A stretch of DNA of 24,697 nt from an uncultured Parabacteroides sp. GTDB lineage: Bacteria; Bacteroidota; Bacteroidia; Bacteroidales; Tannerellaceae. The notes beneath the pieces are model-generated. The model was given only the letters and a program-made list of their open reading frames with translations, was not told the DNA's origin and made no database searches. The DNA lies in contig UQLN01000063.1 of assembly GCA_900541965.1 (NCBI GenBank), positions 1 to 24,697 on the forward strand. Direction: 5' to 3'. Both the position numbers and the translations under genes were made by a program. Shown here one piece after another: positions 15,917 to 24,332 of this stretch (position 1 is its first letter; every line of letters starts with the position of its first letter).

Positions 15917-15941
15917 ATTTTCTACCTTTTATTTTGAGGCA

Positions 15942-15988
15942 CAAAAATAGGACATCCCGAACAGAATAAAGTTACCATAAGATAACTT
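15942..15988 (-). promoter_or_regulatory. MATE gene promoter with candidate Crp-family operator
   Basis: The complement of 15942-15949 is TATTTTTG, an exact -7 match. Upstream is the inverted repeat AAGTTA-N8-TAACTT (15969-15988), centred about 42 bases before the predicted transcription start, the usual place for a class II Crp-type activator. A third half-site AAGTTAC lies at 15993-15999, overlapping the regulator's stop codon. The -33 region has only TTTA, consistent with a promoter needing an activator. Binding is inferred from position and symmetry only. Confidence 0.4.
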
Positions 15989-15995
15989 CGAAAAG

Positions 15996-16559
15996 TTACT
16001 TAAAAGAAGAACGGATGCGGCTCAGCGATTGAGGAGTAATCTGTAAATAAGAAGCAATATGTTTCAGGGAAACCCGCTGGAACAAATCCGGATGGTCCTT
16101 CATTAAGGTTTCATATTGGGCACGTGCATCATTCCAACTATCATTTATAAAATAGTTCTCATATTCACGAAGATAATTATCCTGCAGTTTCCTCAGATAA
16201 TTGCATAGGCCAAGCGATTGCTCACAAAGGGCTTCCATTCGATCCGTATGAATACGAAGCAATACCGTATCCTCTATCATCTCGATATTATAGGCGGCAG
16301 TTTTCCGGTAAGAGCTATTTAATAATTCTCCGGCCGATGCAAACCATAAGGTAACATCCCGTGTCTCTCTTTCCACAAAAGCCCTGACTAATCCATTCAG
16401 TACAAACCATACATACGAATCATGATCTCCCTCCCTGACCAACCAATCCCCTTTCCGGAAAGAAACTTCTTCCAGTTCGCTTAAAAAGAGTTGTGCCGCT
16501 TCATCCGGAAAAGGATAAATCTGACGTTGCTGCTCTATAAAATCATCTAACATTTCCAT
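15996..16559 (-). CDS. Crp/Fnr-family transcriptional regulator
   Basis: A 187-residue regulator with an N-terminal cyclic-nucleotide-binding-like beta-roll (about 25-115; FRKGDWLVREGDHDSYVWFVLNGLVRAFV) and a C-terminal winged helix with the recognition segment VSLKHIASYLQITPQSLSRIRSSFK (about 163-187). The beta-roll lacks the conserved phosphate-binding cassette of true cAMP receptors, and no Fnr cysteine cluster is present at the N-terminus, so the ligand is unknown. It is slightly shorter than E. coli Crp (210). Bacteroidales have many such small Crp-like regulators placed beside the gene they control; the adjacent MATE transporter downstream is the obvious candidate. It is divergent from yaaA with a 94-base spacer. 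Confidence 0.88.
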   Translation of the reverse strand: MEMLDDFIEQQRQIYPFPDEAAQLFLSELEEVSFRKGDWLVREGDHDSYVWFVLNGLVRAFVERETRDVTLWFASAGELLNSSYRKTAAYNIEMIEDTVLLRIHTDRMEALCEQSLGLCNYLRKLQDNYLREYENYFINDSWNDARAQYETLMKDHPDLFQRVSLKHIASYLQITPQSLSRIRSSFK

Positions 16560-16653
16560 AATTCATCTGCTAAACAGGTTCTAAAGATATTCTTTTTCCC
16601 CTGAATAATAAAATGATTATTTTTACAAACAAAATCTTATAAATACACGGACC

Positions 16654-17415
16654 ATGCATATTATTATCTCTCCAGCCAAAACAATGGCAGGCACATCCAA
16701 AATAAAAGCACCCGCCGGGACAGTTCCTTTCTTCCGGAAAGAAGCCTCGGAAATCGCACTGAACATGGCACAATTCCCGATTGAAGAATTAGCCAGGACA
16801 TTAAAACTCAGCCCTAAACTCGCGATTGAAATGTATCAGCGTTTTCAAGATTTTCATGCGGAAGAAAAGCCATTGCAAGCGCTTCTTGCCTATACAGGTG
16901 TTGTTTTTAAAAATATGAATCCCAAAGATTTTACAGCAGAGGATTTCCTCTTTGCACAAGAACACTTACGCATGGCATCTCCTTGCTACGGTTTCCTTCG
17001 TCCCCTCGACCTCATCAAGCCCTATAGAATGGAATATGATGTAAAACTGCCGGAACTGGAAGAAGGGAATATGTATAATTTCTGGCGTTCAAGACTCACA
17101 CAGCCTTTTATCGATGAAATTAAAGCTGACGACCGAACATTAATCAACCTGGCAAGTATGGATGTACAGCCTTCTTTCGACTGGAAAAGTATTGAACAGG
17201 CAATCCGTATCATTACTCCCGATTTCAGGGTATGGAAAAACGGAAAAGCAAATACGATTGTTATTTATGCAAAAATGGCTCGTGGACAAATGGTTCGCCA
17301 TATCATCAAAAACAGAATAAGTGCTCCTGAAGAATTAAAAGCTTTTACCTGGGAAGGATTTCATTATAAAGAAGATATGTCAGAAAAAGACAGGTGGGTA
17401 TTTTTACAGGACTAA
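16654..17415 (+). CDS. yaaA: YaaA peroxide-stress protein (UPF0246/DUF328)
   Basis: A 253-residue cytosolic protein of the YaaA family. In E. coli YaaA is induced by OxyR and lowers free intracellular iron during hydrogen peroxide stress, and a structure of the family showed a DNA-binding-type fold. Family features here are the start MHIIISPAKTM, LLAYTGVVFKNM (about 77-88), PCYGFLRPLDLIKPYRMEY (about 110-128), INLASMDVQPSF and the C-terminal YAKMARGQMVRHIIKNR and FTWEGFHY segments. The length is normal (E. coli about 258). It is divergent from the Crp-like regulator and convergent with the DUF5723 gene, with a strong hairpin terminator at 17444-17479. No OxyR-type site could be recognised in the short upstream region. 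Confidence 0.94.
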   Translation: MHIIISPAKTMAGTSKIKAPAGTVPFFRKEASEIALNMAQFPIEELARTLKLSPKLAIEMYQRFQDFHAEEKPLQALLAYTGVVFKNMNPKDFTAEDFLFAQEHLRMASPCYGFLRPLDLIKPYRMEYDVKLPELEEGNMYNFWRSRLTQPFIDEIKADDRTLINLASMDVQPSFDWKSIEQAIRIITPDFRVWKNGKANTIVIYAKMARGQMVRHIIKNRISAPEELKAFTWEGFHYKEDMSEKDRWVFLQD

Positions 17416-17443
17416 ACAAAAAAGCGAATAAGGTTACAGTTCT

Positions 17444-17479
17444 ATTACCGAACGCATTCTGTCGTCTGCGTTCGGTAAT
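17444..17479 (+). terminator. Terminator after yaaA
   Basis: A perfect 13-bp stem, ATTACCGAACGCA (17444-17456) and TGCGTTCGGTAAT (17467-17479), with a 10-base loop, followed by GTTTTCT on the plus strand. It lies between convergent genes and could also stop minus-strand transcription, though the T tract is poorer there. Confidence 0.85.
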
Positions 17480-17494
17480 GTTTTCTATGGATTA

Positions 17495-18910
17495 TCAATC
17501 ACACATCATATTCCTCAACGGGACGCTTATTCCCATATAAAGGTTCACTGCACTTCCGCTTACCGGCAGGAACTGTGGCGTAACCTTTGTAAACATATAG
17601 TCGGAACCGATAAAGAAGTTAATCCATTTCGGAGTAAAGTTCAAAGCCAAGCCATAGGTCTTAAAATTACTATGAATAAAAGAATAACTGGCTGCAGCCT
17701 CAAACCAATACACAGGACGATAGCTAACAGAAGCCGTCAACTCCGAATAAGCCTTCGGCGTATAGAAACGTGTACTCGACAATAAACCGAATCCCAATTG
17801 ATTATCTAATATCCGGTATTCAGCTCCTATATTGATTGTAGAACGTAAAGAAGTCGTATTCTTAACCGGATCTTTTTGAGTAAAATGGAATAATTGTTCC
17901 AGATTACCCTTCATCGTATCAAATTGGTCGCTCATACTGGGTTTACTGCCATCCACTTTATCTCCCAGAGCCAGGTCGAAGCCATCAAAATCGAATTGGC
18001 CGTTTACTTCGCCATAAATATTAGAACTCTTATTCCAGCTTATAAATCCCAGATCAAGCACTGATGCGGATAGCGTAAGATTATCAAGTAATTGATAAGT
18101 AGCACCCAAGTCGATACCCATACCGAAACCGCCCAATCCCGGCGAATCATATTGGAAACCGCTAATATACTGGCGTCCCTGATCATCATAACTGTTTTCA
18201 GCAGTCAAGCCTTTCACATTGGCACTCATTGTACCTTGCGAAGTAATTTCCCAGTTATTTTCATTCATCACGGCATGCAAATGGTCTATCTGCGCTTCCA
18301 TTGTACCGGCACCAAACAACATTTTCAGTTTACCTCCGACAGTCAATTTATCCGTAATAGGACGTGAATAACCGACTCCTGCTTCGACGTATGCTTCCGA
18401 ATACGCTTTCATATTAGTAATATCGTAGGTAGTACCTGCTACCGTATTTCCCCGCTTTACAAATTCAAGCATGTTTTTAGGAACCCCGATACTTGCCAAA
18501 CCTTTCACAGAAATATCCACAGAATAAAAACCTTTTCCGGCATACCAGCCACCGGATAATATCTGAGTACCGAAATCCGTATTCACCTGGTTACGGTCTT
18601 TCAAGCCACTCAAAAAAGATTCCGTATTCACAGATTTATCCATGAAAGTAACCAATCTGCCGTCTTTAGAAAACAAGATATTGTCCAATGCCACTCCATT
18701 GGTTGTATAAGCAGCATTTACCCCGCCCAATACAGGAATAGACACATATCCGCGTTCAGGTCTGAATGCCGGGTTCTGCGCCGTACGCAGCGGAGAGTTT
18801 TGCATAAAATAGGAAGTTCGCAATTGCTGGGCAGAAACAGATGTTCCGATAAATAAGCACAAAACCAAAGTCAGCAATCCTTTAGCCTGTCTGTTAAATA
18901 TAGTATTCAT
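17495..18910 (-). CDS. DUF5723-family outer membrane beta-barrel protein
   Basis: A 471-residue exported protein. The signal peptide is MNTIFNRQAKGLLTLVLCLF plus IGTSVSA, cleaved before Gln28-Gln29. The mature N-terminus LRTSYFMQNSPLRTAQNPAFRPERGYVSIPVLGG (about 30-63) is characteristic of the Bacteroidetes DUF5723 group, and the alternating Gly/aromatic/polar pattern through the rest suggests an outer-membrane barrel. Internal examples are YVEAGVGYSRPITDKLTVGGKLKM and a C-terminal run of paired strands ending in LYMGISVPLRNMMCD. The function is unknown; some relatives lie beside gliding or adhesion genes. It starts 31 bases after the lipoprotein gene upstream on the same strand, so the two are probably one operon and could form a complex at the outer membrane. 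Confidence 0.75.
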   Translation of the reverse strand: MNTIFNRQAKGLLTLVLCLFIGTSVSAQQLRTSYFMQNSPLRTAQNPAFRPERGYVSIPVLGGVNAAYTTNGVALDNILFSKDGRLVTFMDKSVNTESFLSGLKDRNQVNTDFGTQILSGGWYAGKGFYSVDISVKGLASIGVPKNMLEFVKRGNTVAGTTYDITNMKAYSEAYVEAGVGYSRPITDKLTVGGKLKMLFGAGTMEAQIDHLHAVMNENNWEITSQGTMSANVKGLTAENSYDDQGRQYISGFQYDSPGLGGFGMGIDLGATYQLLDNLTLSASVLDLGFISWNKSSNIYGEVNGQFDFDGFDLALGDKVDGSKPSMSDQFDTMKGNLEQLFHFTQKDPVKNTTSLRSTINIGAEYRILDNQLGFGLLSSTRFYTPKAYSELTASVSYRPVYWFEAAASYSFIHSNFKTYGLALNFTPKWINFFIGSDYMFTKVTPQFLPVSGSAVNLYMGISVPLRNMMCD

Positions 18911-18941
18911 TTTACTTCAGTATAATTTGTTAGTTAATAGA

Positions 18942-20027
18942 TTAAATAGAGATACCACCTGTTTTTTTCAATTTAAGTTCAAGGGAAATTTTCTGGTTTG
19001 TTTTCAGCGCTTCAGGTTGCTCGCGGCCACTCAATTCCATAACAAACTGAATATCTTTTGCATTAACCATCTTGTACATATCTTCAGATTTAATCTCAAA
19101 AGAAAATTCACCGGTATTCCCTTTTATCTCTTGTTCAGGAAATACAATATCCAAAGGACGACCATAGCTATCTACTATTTTCATAATAAAAGAAAGGTCA
19201 AATGGCATTGTATTCGTTACAGTTCCGAATATGGTAGCAGTCCCACCGGAAAACAGATAATCTACAAATGATTCGTCAAAAGCATCCTTCACATGTTCGG
19301 TAGTTACCGCTTGAAAACTTGCAGAAGGGACTAAAGGGATTTCCAATTCATAACCGATTGAAGAAATAGAAACAGTTGAAGAAGTGTTCTTTTTTCCTGT
19401 CAGATTTAAGGATATCGTTTCCGGAAGTTCTTCTATTACTTTAGGTATCTCTTTATTTTCATAGAATTTATATCCACCGACAACAGACGATTCATTTGGT
19501 CCTATCCATACATCCGACTCATCCCTGGCAAGGATGAAATTTGTTTTCGCATTCTCTTTAGCACCTGCTATTTCAAATTCACAACCAATGTCTCCATCCG
19601 TTAAACCGGCATTCAACATAACATGGGGGTCAACCAGGCCTAATACAAACCCTTGATCAAACAAACCTCGTAATTCTTTCAAATCTACTGAGCTATATGC
19701 AATCAATTGAGGAGTATCAGTAAGAGGTATTGTGACTGCTGTACCGGAAGGTGCACCCAATATGCTCAAGTTTCCTTGATAACGAGCCACATAAACAGTA
19801 TCCGTTCCTTCTTTCTCTTTTTCTTTCTGAATAGATGGAACTTTATACACCTTAATCACGTCGTCTACCTCGACAGAACCGGAACCCAAAGGAACTACCC
19901 ATTCGTCCCCGATCGTTATATCGTCTGTATCCACTTTCGACAAATCATACTTGCTATCAACACACGCAGTGCAAAAAAACACAATTGTAAGTAGAGCTTG
20001 AAATAAAATTTTACCTCTCATAACCAT
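18942..20027 (-). CDS. Bacteroidetes lipoprotein of unknown function, partner of the DUF5723 gene
   Basis: A 361-residue exported protein with a type II signal peptide (MVMRGKILFQALLTIVFFCTAC) and lipidated Cys22; an in-frame Met at residue 3 could be the start. The residues after the cysteine, VDSKYDLSKVDTDDITIGDEWVVPLG, are the most recognisable part, a form seen in Bacteroidetes lipoproteins. The body alternates short beta strands, with a segment near residue 270 (TATIFGTVTNTMPFDLSF) resembling a repeated Ig-like or beta-sandwich module. No enzyme motif is visible. It has its own -7 box, is divergent from the beta-propeller gene, and runs 31 bases upstream of the DUF5723 gene, so the pair is likely to be a surface-exposed lipoprotein plus barrel. 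Confidence 0.7.
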   Translation of the reverse strand: MVMRGKILFQALLTIVFFCTACVDSKYDLSKVDTDDITIGDEWVVPLGSGSVEVDDVIKVYKVPSIQKEKEKEGTDTVYVARYQGNLSILGAPSGTAVTIPLTDTPQLIAYSSVDLKELRGLFDQGFVLGLVDPHVMLNAGLTDGDIGCEFEIAGAKENAKTNFILARDESDVWIGPNESSVVGGYKFYENKEIPKVIEELPETISLNLTGKKNTSSTVSISSIGYELEIPLVPSASFQAVTTEHVKDAFDESFVDYLFSGGTATIFGTVTNTMPFDLSFIMKIVDSYGRPLDIVFPEQEIKGNTGEFSFEIKSEDMYKMVNAKDIQFVMELSGREQPEALKTNQKISLELKLKKTGGISI

Positions 20028-20059
20028 AATACTTAATATTCAAAATATATTAAACGATG

Positions 20060-20067
20060 CAAAAGTA
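20060..20067 (-). promoter_or_regulatory. Candidate -7 element for the lipoprotein/DUF5723 operon
   Basis: The complement is TACTTTTG, an exact TAnnTTTG match 32 bases before the lipoprotein ATG. It lies in the divergent spacer shared with the beta-propeller gene, whose own -7 box is at 20104-20111. Confidence 0.55.
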
Positions 20068-20103
20068 AATAAAAAAGATGATACTTTATTTTATATTTTC
20101 CGC

Positions 20104-20111
20104 TAAATTTG
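20104..20111 (+). promoter_or_regulatory. Candidate -7 element for the beta-propeller gene
   Basis: TAAATTTG is an exact consensus match 66 bases before the ATG at 20178. It overlaps the upstream in-frame TTG at 20109, which therefore cannot be the translation start if this promoter is used. Confidence 0.5.
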
Positions 20112-20177
20112 AAAATTTGTATATTATATCTAAGTAAATTCTTTACTTTACGTAAGAAAATCTTATTCTTTCAGGCT

Positions 20178-21239
20178 ATGAAACGAAGTTGTATTTTTAT
20201 CCTATTGTGCATATTTGTATTCTATCTAAAAGAAGGATATGAACTGGTAACGGCAGATGCTCCTGTTAAATGTGCCGTTACAGGCAACCTGTCTGATGTA
20301 GCCGAAGAGGTAACCGCCATTCCTTTGGAAACGAATCTCCATTGCCAACTCGGACATGTCCACCGGATTAAACGGGATGGCAATCATTTATTTTTACTGA
20401 GCAAACGCCAGCTTTACCATTTCAGTTGTTCCGGAAAATTTATCAATCAAATTACTTATGCCGGACAATCCCACAAGAATAGTTTTACAGTATCCGACTA
20501 TGTAGTAGACCCTATCCACAAACAACTGATTGTAATGGATGACAAACTAAATGCGCACTATTTCAATTATGAAGGTGATTATTTAGGTAGAATTGATTTA
20601 TCCAAACACCGCACTTGGAATTCTTTATTCAAATTATCCTATTACGATAATCATTTATATGCCACAGCAGAACGGCAAATACAGCGAAAAGAAGCCGGTA
20701 ACCGCTATTGCGTAGAGCAATGGTTATATAAATTCGATACCACATTCAATGAAGTAGAGACACGCCGGCTAACCAACGCCGAATTAGGGCGGTTCACCTT
20801 AGGACAAGCATTTGCCCCGGAAGTTGCCGTAGCCAATCAACAGGTTTATGTACAATCGCCGTCGGTACAACCGGATTTGCTGTTACGGGATACCTTATAC
20901 CTGATAAACCAGAACAAACTGGATATCACTGACGACTATCCGTATATCCTTCCCATACGCATCAACAAACGTTTCCTTATCTCCACCCATTACAACGCAC
21001 AAGTGGAAGAAAAAAGTTACACATTCTGTTTCGACCGTCTTAAAAACCAGGCCTACAATGTAGCCGGCGGATTAACAGACAATTTCTACCAGACAGGCAA
21101 TGTTCCCGAATTACAGCCTATGGATATAAATAGTAATTATTATTGTTACTGTAAAACCGGGAAAGATGTGGAAGAATTATTTTCTGAAAGGACAACAGAC
21201 AGCAACCCTGTCCTATTTATCATAAAACTGAAGGCATAA
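20178..21239 (+). CDS. 6-bladed beta-propeller protein, exported
   Basis: A 353-residue exported protein. The N-terminus MKRSCIFILLCIFVFYLKEG is a hydrophobic signal or anchor sequence, with no clear lipobox. From about residue 45 it follows the Bacteroidetes 6-bladed beta-propeller pattern: AIPLETN near the start, the first blade HVHRIKRDGNHLFLLSKRQLYHFSCSGKFINQI, then repeated strands of the form YVVDPIHKQLIVMDDKL and YYDNHLYATAERQ. Bacteroidales encode many such proteins, often near SusC/SusD genes; ligands are mostly unknown. ATG 20178 is chosen because the in-frame TTG at 20109 overlaps the -7 box. It lies 78 bases upstream of xylA on the same strand, but a GC-rich hairpin and T-run between them argue for separate transcripts. 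A role in xylose use is not shown. Confidence 0.75.
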   Translation: MKRSCIFILLCIFVFYLKEGYELVTADAPVKCAVTGNLSDVAEEVTAIPLETNLHCQLGHVHRIKRDGNHLFLLSKRQLYHFSCSGKFINQITYAGQSHKNSFTVSDYVVDPIHKQLIVMDDKLNAHYFNYEGDYLGRIDLSKHRTWNSLFKLSYYDNHLYATAERQIQRKEAGNRYCVEQWLYKFDTTFNEVETRRLTNAELGRFTLGQAFAPEVAVANQQVYVQSPSVQPDLLLRDTLYLINQNKLDITDDYPYILPIRINKRFLISTHYNAQVEEKSYTFCFDRLKNQAYNVAGGLTDNFYQTGNVPELQPMDINSNYYCYCKTGKDVEELFSERTTDSNPVLFIIKLKA

Positions 21240-21267
21240 ATAACGCCTTCTACCAGTTTGTTTTTTT
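21230..21267 (+). terminator. Terminator between the beta-propeller gene and xylA
   Basis: GAAGGC (21230-21235) and GCCTTC (21245-21250) form a 6-bp GC-rich hairpin that includes the stop codon in its loop, followed by a seven-T run at 21261-21267 ten bases later. The gap before the T-run makes it a moderate terminator. Confidence 0.5.
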
Positions 21268-21317
21268 ACAGACGGGAATAAAACTTAAATCATATATTAA
21301 TTAATAAAAAAACTATT

Positions 21318-22634
21318 ATGGCTACAAAAGAGTATTTTCCCGGAATAGGAAAGATTAAATTTGAAGGAAAAGAGAGTAAGAATCCAATGGCATTCCGCTA
21401 TTATAATGCAGAAAAAGTCATAGATGGAAAAAAGATGAAAGACTGGTTGAAATTCTCTATGGCATGGTGGCATACGCTTTGTGCCGAAGGTAGCGACCAG
21501 TTCGGCGGCGGAACCAAACAATTCCCCTGGAACGGGGACAACAGCCCAATCCAAGCTGCTAAAAACAAAATGGATGCAGGTTTCGAATTCATGCAGAAAA
21601 TAGGTATCGAATATTACTGCTTCCATGATGTAGACCTGATAGCCGAAGCCGTCACTATCGAGGAATATGAAGCAAACCTGAAAGAAATGGTTGCCTATGC
21701 CAAACAAAAACAGGCAGAAACGGGCATCAAACTATTATGGGGCACTGCCAACGTATTCAGCCACGCCCGTTATATGAACGGTGCAGCAACAAATCCGGAC
21801 TTCAACGTTGTGGCACGTGCCGCCGTACAGATTAAAAATGCAATCGATGCAACCATCGAACTGGGCGGTCAGAATTATGTATTCTGGGGCGGACGCGAAG
21901 GTTATATGTCTTTACTGAATACCGACCAGAAACGCGAAAAAGACCATCTTGCACAAATGCTGGCTATGGCAAGAGATTATGCCCGTGCAAAAGGTTTCAA
22001 GGGAACCTTCCTGATCGAACCCAAGCCTATGGAACCGACTAAACACCAGTATGACGTAGATACGGAAACCGTAATAGGCTTCTTGAAAGCACACGGACTG
22101 GAGAAAGACTTTAAAGTGAATATCGAAGTGAATCATGCAACATTAGCAGGCCACACCTTCGAACACGAACTCGCTGTTGCTGTAGACAACAATATGTTGG
22201 GTTCCATCGATGCCAACCGGGGAGACTATCAGAACGGATGGGATACAGACCAGTTCCCTATCGACAATTTCGACCTTATCCAAGCCATGATGCAAGTAAT
22301 CCGTAACGGAGGATTCGGCAACGGAGGCACGAACTTCGACGCCAAGACCCGCCGTAACTCTACCGATCTGGACGATATTTTCATTGCCCATATCGCCGGT
22401 ATGGATGCTATGGCACGTGCACTCGAAAACGCATCCGCCCTTCTGAACGAATCGCCTTACAAGAAGATGCTTGCCGACCGATATGCCTCTTTCGATTCCG
22501 GCAAAGGAAAAGAATTCGAAGAAGGCAAGCTGACACTGGAAGACATCGTCGCCTATGCCAAGGCCAACGGAGAGCCGAAGCAAATCAGCGGCAAACAGGA
22601 ATTATACGAAGCGATAGTCAATATGTATTGTTAA
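21318..22634 (+). CDS. xylA: Xylose isomerase
   Basis: A 438-residue enzyme that converts D-xylose to D-xylulose, using two divalent metals and a TIM barrel. The length fits class II xylose isomerases, the longer type found in Bacteroidetes and E. coli. Motifs are complete: FHDVDLIAEA with catalytic His103 and Asp106, VFWGGREGY (about 189-197), LIEPKPMEPTKHQYD with the metal-binding glutamate (near 233), NIEVNHATLAGHTFEHE (about 267-283) and GSIDANRGDYQNGWDTDQFP (about 295-314) with further metal ligands. It is followed 21 bases later by xylE on the same strand, forming a transport and isomerisation operon. The 78-base leader has a TTTG at 21257-21260 but no matching -7 box, so its promoter is not identified. 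Xylulokinase is not in the window. Confidence 0.98.
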   Translation: MATKEYFPGIGKIKFEGKESKNPMAFRYYNAEKVIDGKKMKDWLKFSMAWWHTLCAEGSDQFGGGTKQFPWNGDNSPIQAAKNKMDAGFEFMQKIGIEYYCFHDVDLIAEAVTIEEYEANLKEMVAYAKQKQAETGIKLLWGTANVFSHARYMNGAATNPDFNVVARAAVQIKNAIDATIELGGQNYVFWGGREGYMSLLNTDQKREKDHLAQMLAMARDYARAKGFKGTFLIEPKPMEPTKHQYDVDTETVIGFLKAHGLEKDFKVNIEVNHATLAGHTFEHELAVAVDNNMLGSIDANRGDYQNGWDTDQFPIDNFDLIQAMMQVIRNGGFGNGGTNFDAKTRRNSTDLDDIFIAHIAGMDAMARALENASALLNESPYKKMLADRYASFDSGKGKEFEEGKLTLEDIVAYAKANGEPKQISGKQELYEAIVNMYC

Positions 22635-22655
22635 ATAAAGCCGGCTTCTACTACC

Positions 22656-24107
22656 ATGAACAACACGAACGAAGGCAGCAAGCTTTATCTGTACTCCATA
22701 ACCTCCGTCGCCATTTTAGGCGGACTGCTGTTTGGCTACGACACCGCAGTAATATCCGGAGCAGAGAAAGGGCTTGAAGCCTTTTTCCTTACGGCAACAG
22801 ATTTCCAGTACGACAAAGTGATGCACGGAATCACTTCTTCAAGTGCACTGATAGGATGTGTCCTGGGAAGTCTTTTATCCGGAATCTCGGCATCCCGGTT
22901 GGGGCGCCGTAATTCACTCCGGTTGGCTGCCGTTCTCTTTTTCATCTCGGCAATCGGTTCATATTACCCTGAGATGCTGTTTTTCGAATACGGCAAACCG
23001 GATATGGGACTGCTTATTGCTTTCAACCTGTACCGTATCATTGGTGGCATAGGGGTCGGACTTGCCTCTGCCGTTTGCCCGATGTATATTGCGGAAATAG
23101 CTCCTTCGAATATCCGGGGAACGTTGGTTTCCTGTAACCAGTTTGCCATTATATTCGGTATGCTGGTGGTCTATTTCGTTAATTTCCGGATTATGGGAAG
23201 CCATCAGAATCCGATTATCCTGAAAAATGCAGCGGGGCTACTGTCTGTCAGCCCGGATTCGGATATGTGGTCTGTGATGGAAGGATGGCGTTATATGTTT
23301 GTTTCGGAAGCTTATCCGGCTATATTGTTCGCCATACTGTTATTTTTCGTACCTAAAACTCCACGCTTCCTGGTGATGGCAAATCAAGACCGGAAAGCGT
23401 ATGCTATTTTAGAGAAAATAAACGGCACATCCAAGGCTAAAGAGATATTAGGAGAAATCAAAGCCACGGCAAAAGAAAAGACGGAGAAGTTATTCACGTA
23501 TGGCGTTACGGTTATCGTCATCGGCATTTTGCTGTCGGTATTCCAGCAAGCCATCGGTATCAATGCCGTACTCTATTATGCACCGCGTATTTTTGAAAGT
23601 GCCGGGGCCGAAGGTGGCGGTATGATGCAAACGGTTATCATGGGGGTTGTAAATATCCTGTTTACACTGGTTGCAGTCTTTACCGTAGACAAATTCGGAC
23701 GAAAGCCTTTATTGATTATCGGTTCCATCGGTATGGCATCAGGGGCGTTTGCGGTTGCCATATGCGACCAACTGGCTATCAAAGGACTTGTTCCCGTATT
23801 GTCTGTTATTGTGTATGCAGCTTTCTTTATGATGTCGTGGGGCCCGATTTGCTGGGTGTTGATTGCCGAAATTTTCCCCAACACAATCCGTGGCAAGGCA
23901 ATTGCCATCGCTGTTGCTTTCCAGTGGATATTCAACTATATCATTTCCTCCACGTTCCCTGCCCTGTATGATTTCAGCCCGATGTTTGCATATAGCCTCT
24001 ATGGAATGATTTGTGTACTGGCTGCTATCTTTGTCTGGCGCTGGGTACCGGAGACGAAAGGTAAAACGCTGGAGGATATGAGTAAACTCTGGACAAAAAG
24101 AATATAA
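22656..24107 (+). CDS. xylE: D-xylose/H+ symporter (MFS sugar porter)
   Basis: A 483-residue 12-helix transporter of the sugar porter family, close in length to E. coli XylE (491), which brings D-xylose in with a proton. Characteristic sequence: GGLLFGYDTAVISGAE in helix 1, RLGRRNSLR in the loop after helix 2, RIIGGIGVGLASAVCPMYIAEIAPSNIRG (helices 4-5), QQAIGINAVLYYAPRIFE (sugar-binding helix 7 QQ-GxN), DKFGRKPLL, WGPICWVLIAEIFPNTIRG (helix 10) and the final PETKGKTLEDM. The extended N-terminal insertion after helix 2 (TATDFQYDKVMHG and YYPEMLFFEYGKP) is also found in XylE-type porters. It lies 21 bases after xylA and is followed by a long non-coding region containing a terminator at 24136-24205. 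Confidence 0.95.
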   Translation: MNNTNEGSKLYLYSITSVAILGGLLFGYDTAVISGAEKGLEAFFLTATDFQYDKVMHGITSSSALIGCVLGSLLSGISASRLGRRNSLRLAAVLFFISAIGSYYPEMLFFEYGKPDMGLLIAFNLYRIIGGIGVGLASAVCPMYIAEIAPSNIRGTLVSCNQFAIIFGMLVVYFVNFRIMGSHQNPIILKNAAGLLSVSPDSDMWSVMEGWRYMFVSEAYPAILFAILLFFVPKTPRFLVMANQDRKAYAILEKINGTSKAKEILGEIKATAKEKTEKLFTYGVTVIVIGILLSVFQQAIGINAVLYYAPRIFESAGAEGGGMMQTVIMGVVNILFTLVAVFTVDKFGRKPLLIIGSIGMASGAFAVAICDQLAIKGLVPVLSVIVYAAFFMMSWGPICWVLIAEIFPNTIRGKAIAIAVAFQWIFNYIISSTFPALYDFSPMFAYSLYGMICVLAAIFVWRWVPETKGKTLEDMSKLWTKRI

Positions 24108-24135
24108 AGAGATATTATCCTCAAACACAAAAGGT

Positions 24136-24205
24136 AACCGGATTAAAGAAGGGTATCGAAAAAGTAATTCTTTTCAGAAGATGTCCAATCTTTAAACCGG
24201 TTTTC
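24136..24205 (+). terminator. Probable terminator after xylE
   Basis: AACCGGATTAAAG (24136-24148) pairs with CTTTAAACCGGTT (24190-24202) over 12 bp with one A-A mismatch; the 41-base loop contains a small second hairpin (GAAAA/TTTTC around 24159-24175). The right arm runs into TTTTCTGTTT. It lies 28 bases after the xylE stop codon. Confidence 0.7.
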
Positions 24206-24332
24206 TGTTTATTATTATCCTATTTCATAAAAAAACGACTACTTTTTCAACATAATACCTCTTCCCTACTGCCCCAATAATATGATATAAAATCCCTATA
24301 TGCTATTCTTTAAATAAATGGTAGAAAAATAA

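Noticed and set aside
20109..20177. TTG start adding 23 residues to the beta-propeller protein
   Set aside because: The TTG overlaps an exact -7 box, and the ATG at 20178 begins a normal signal sequence.
21240..21317. Riboswitch or other structured leader before xylA
   Set aside because: The 78-base gap contains only a short hairpin with a T-run, best explained as the terminator of the preceding gene, and AT-rich sequence.
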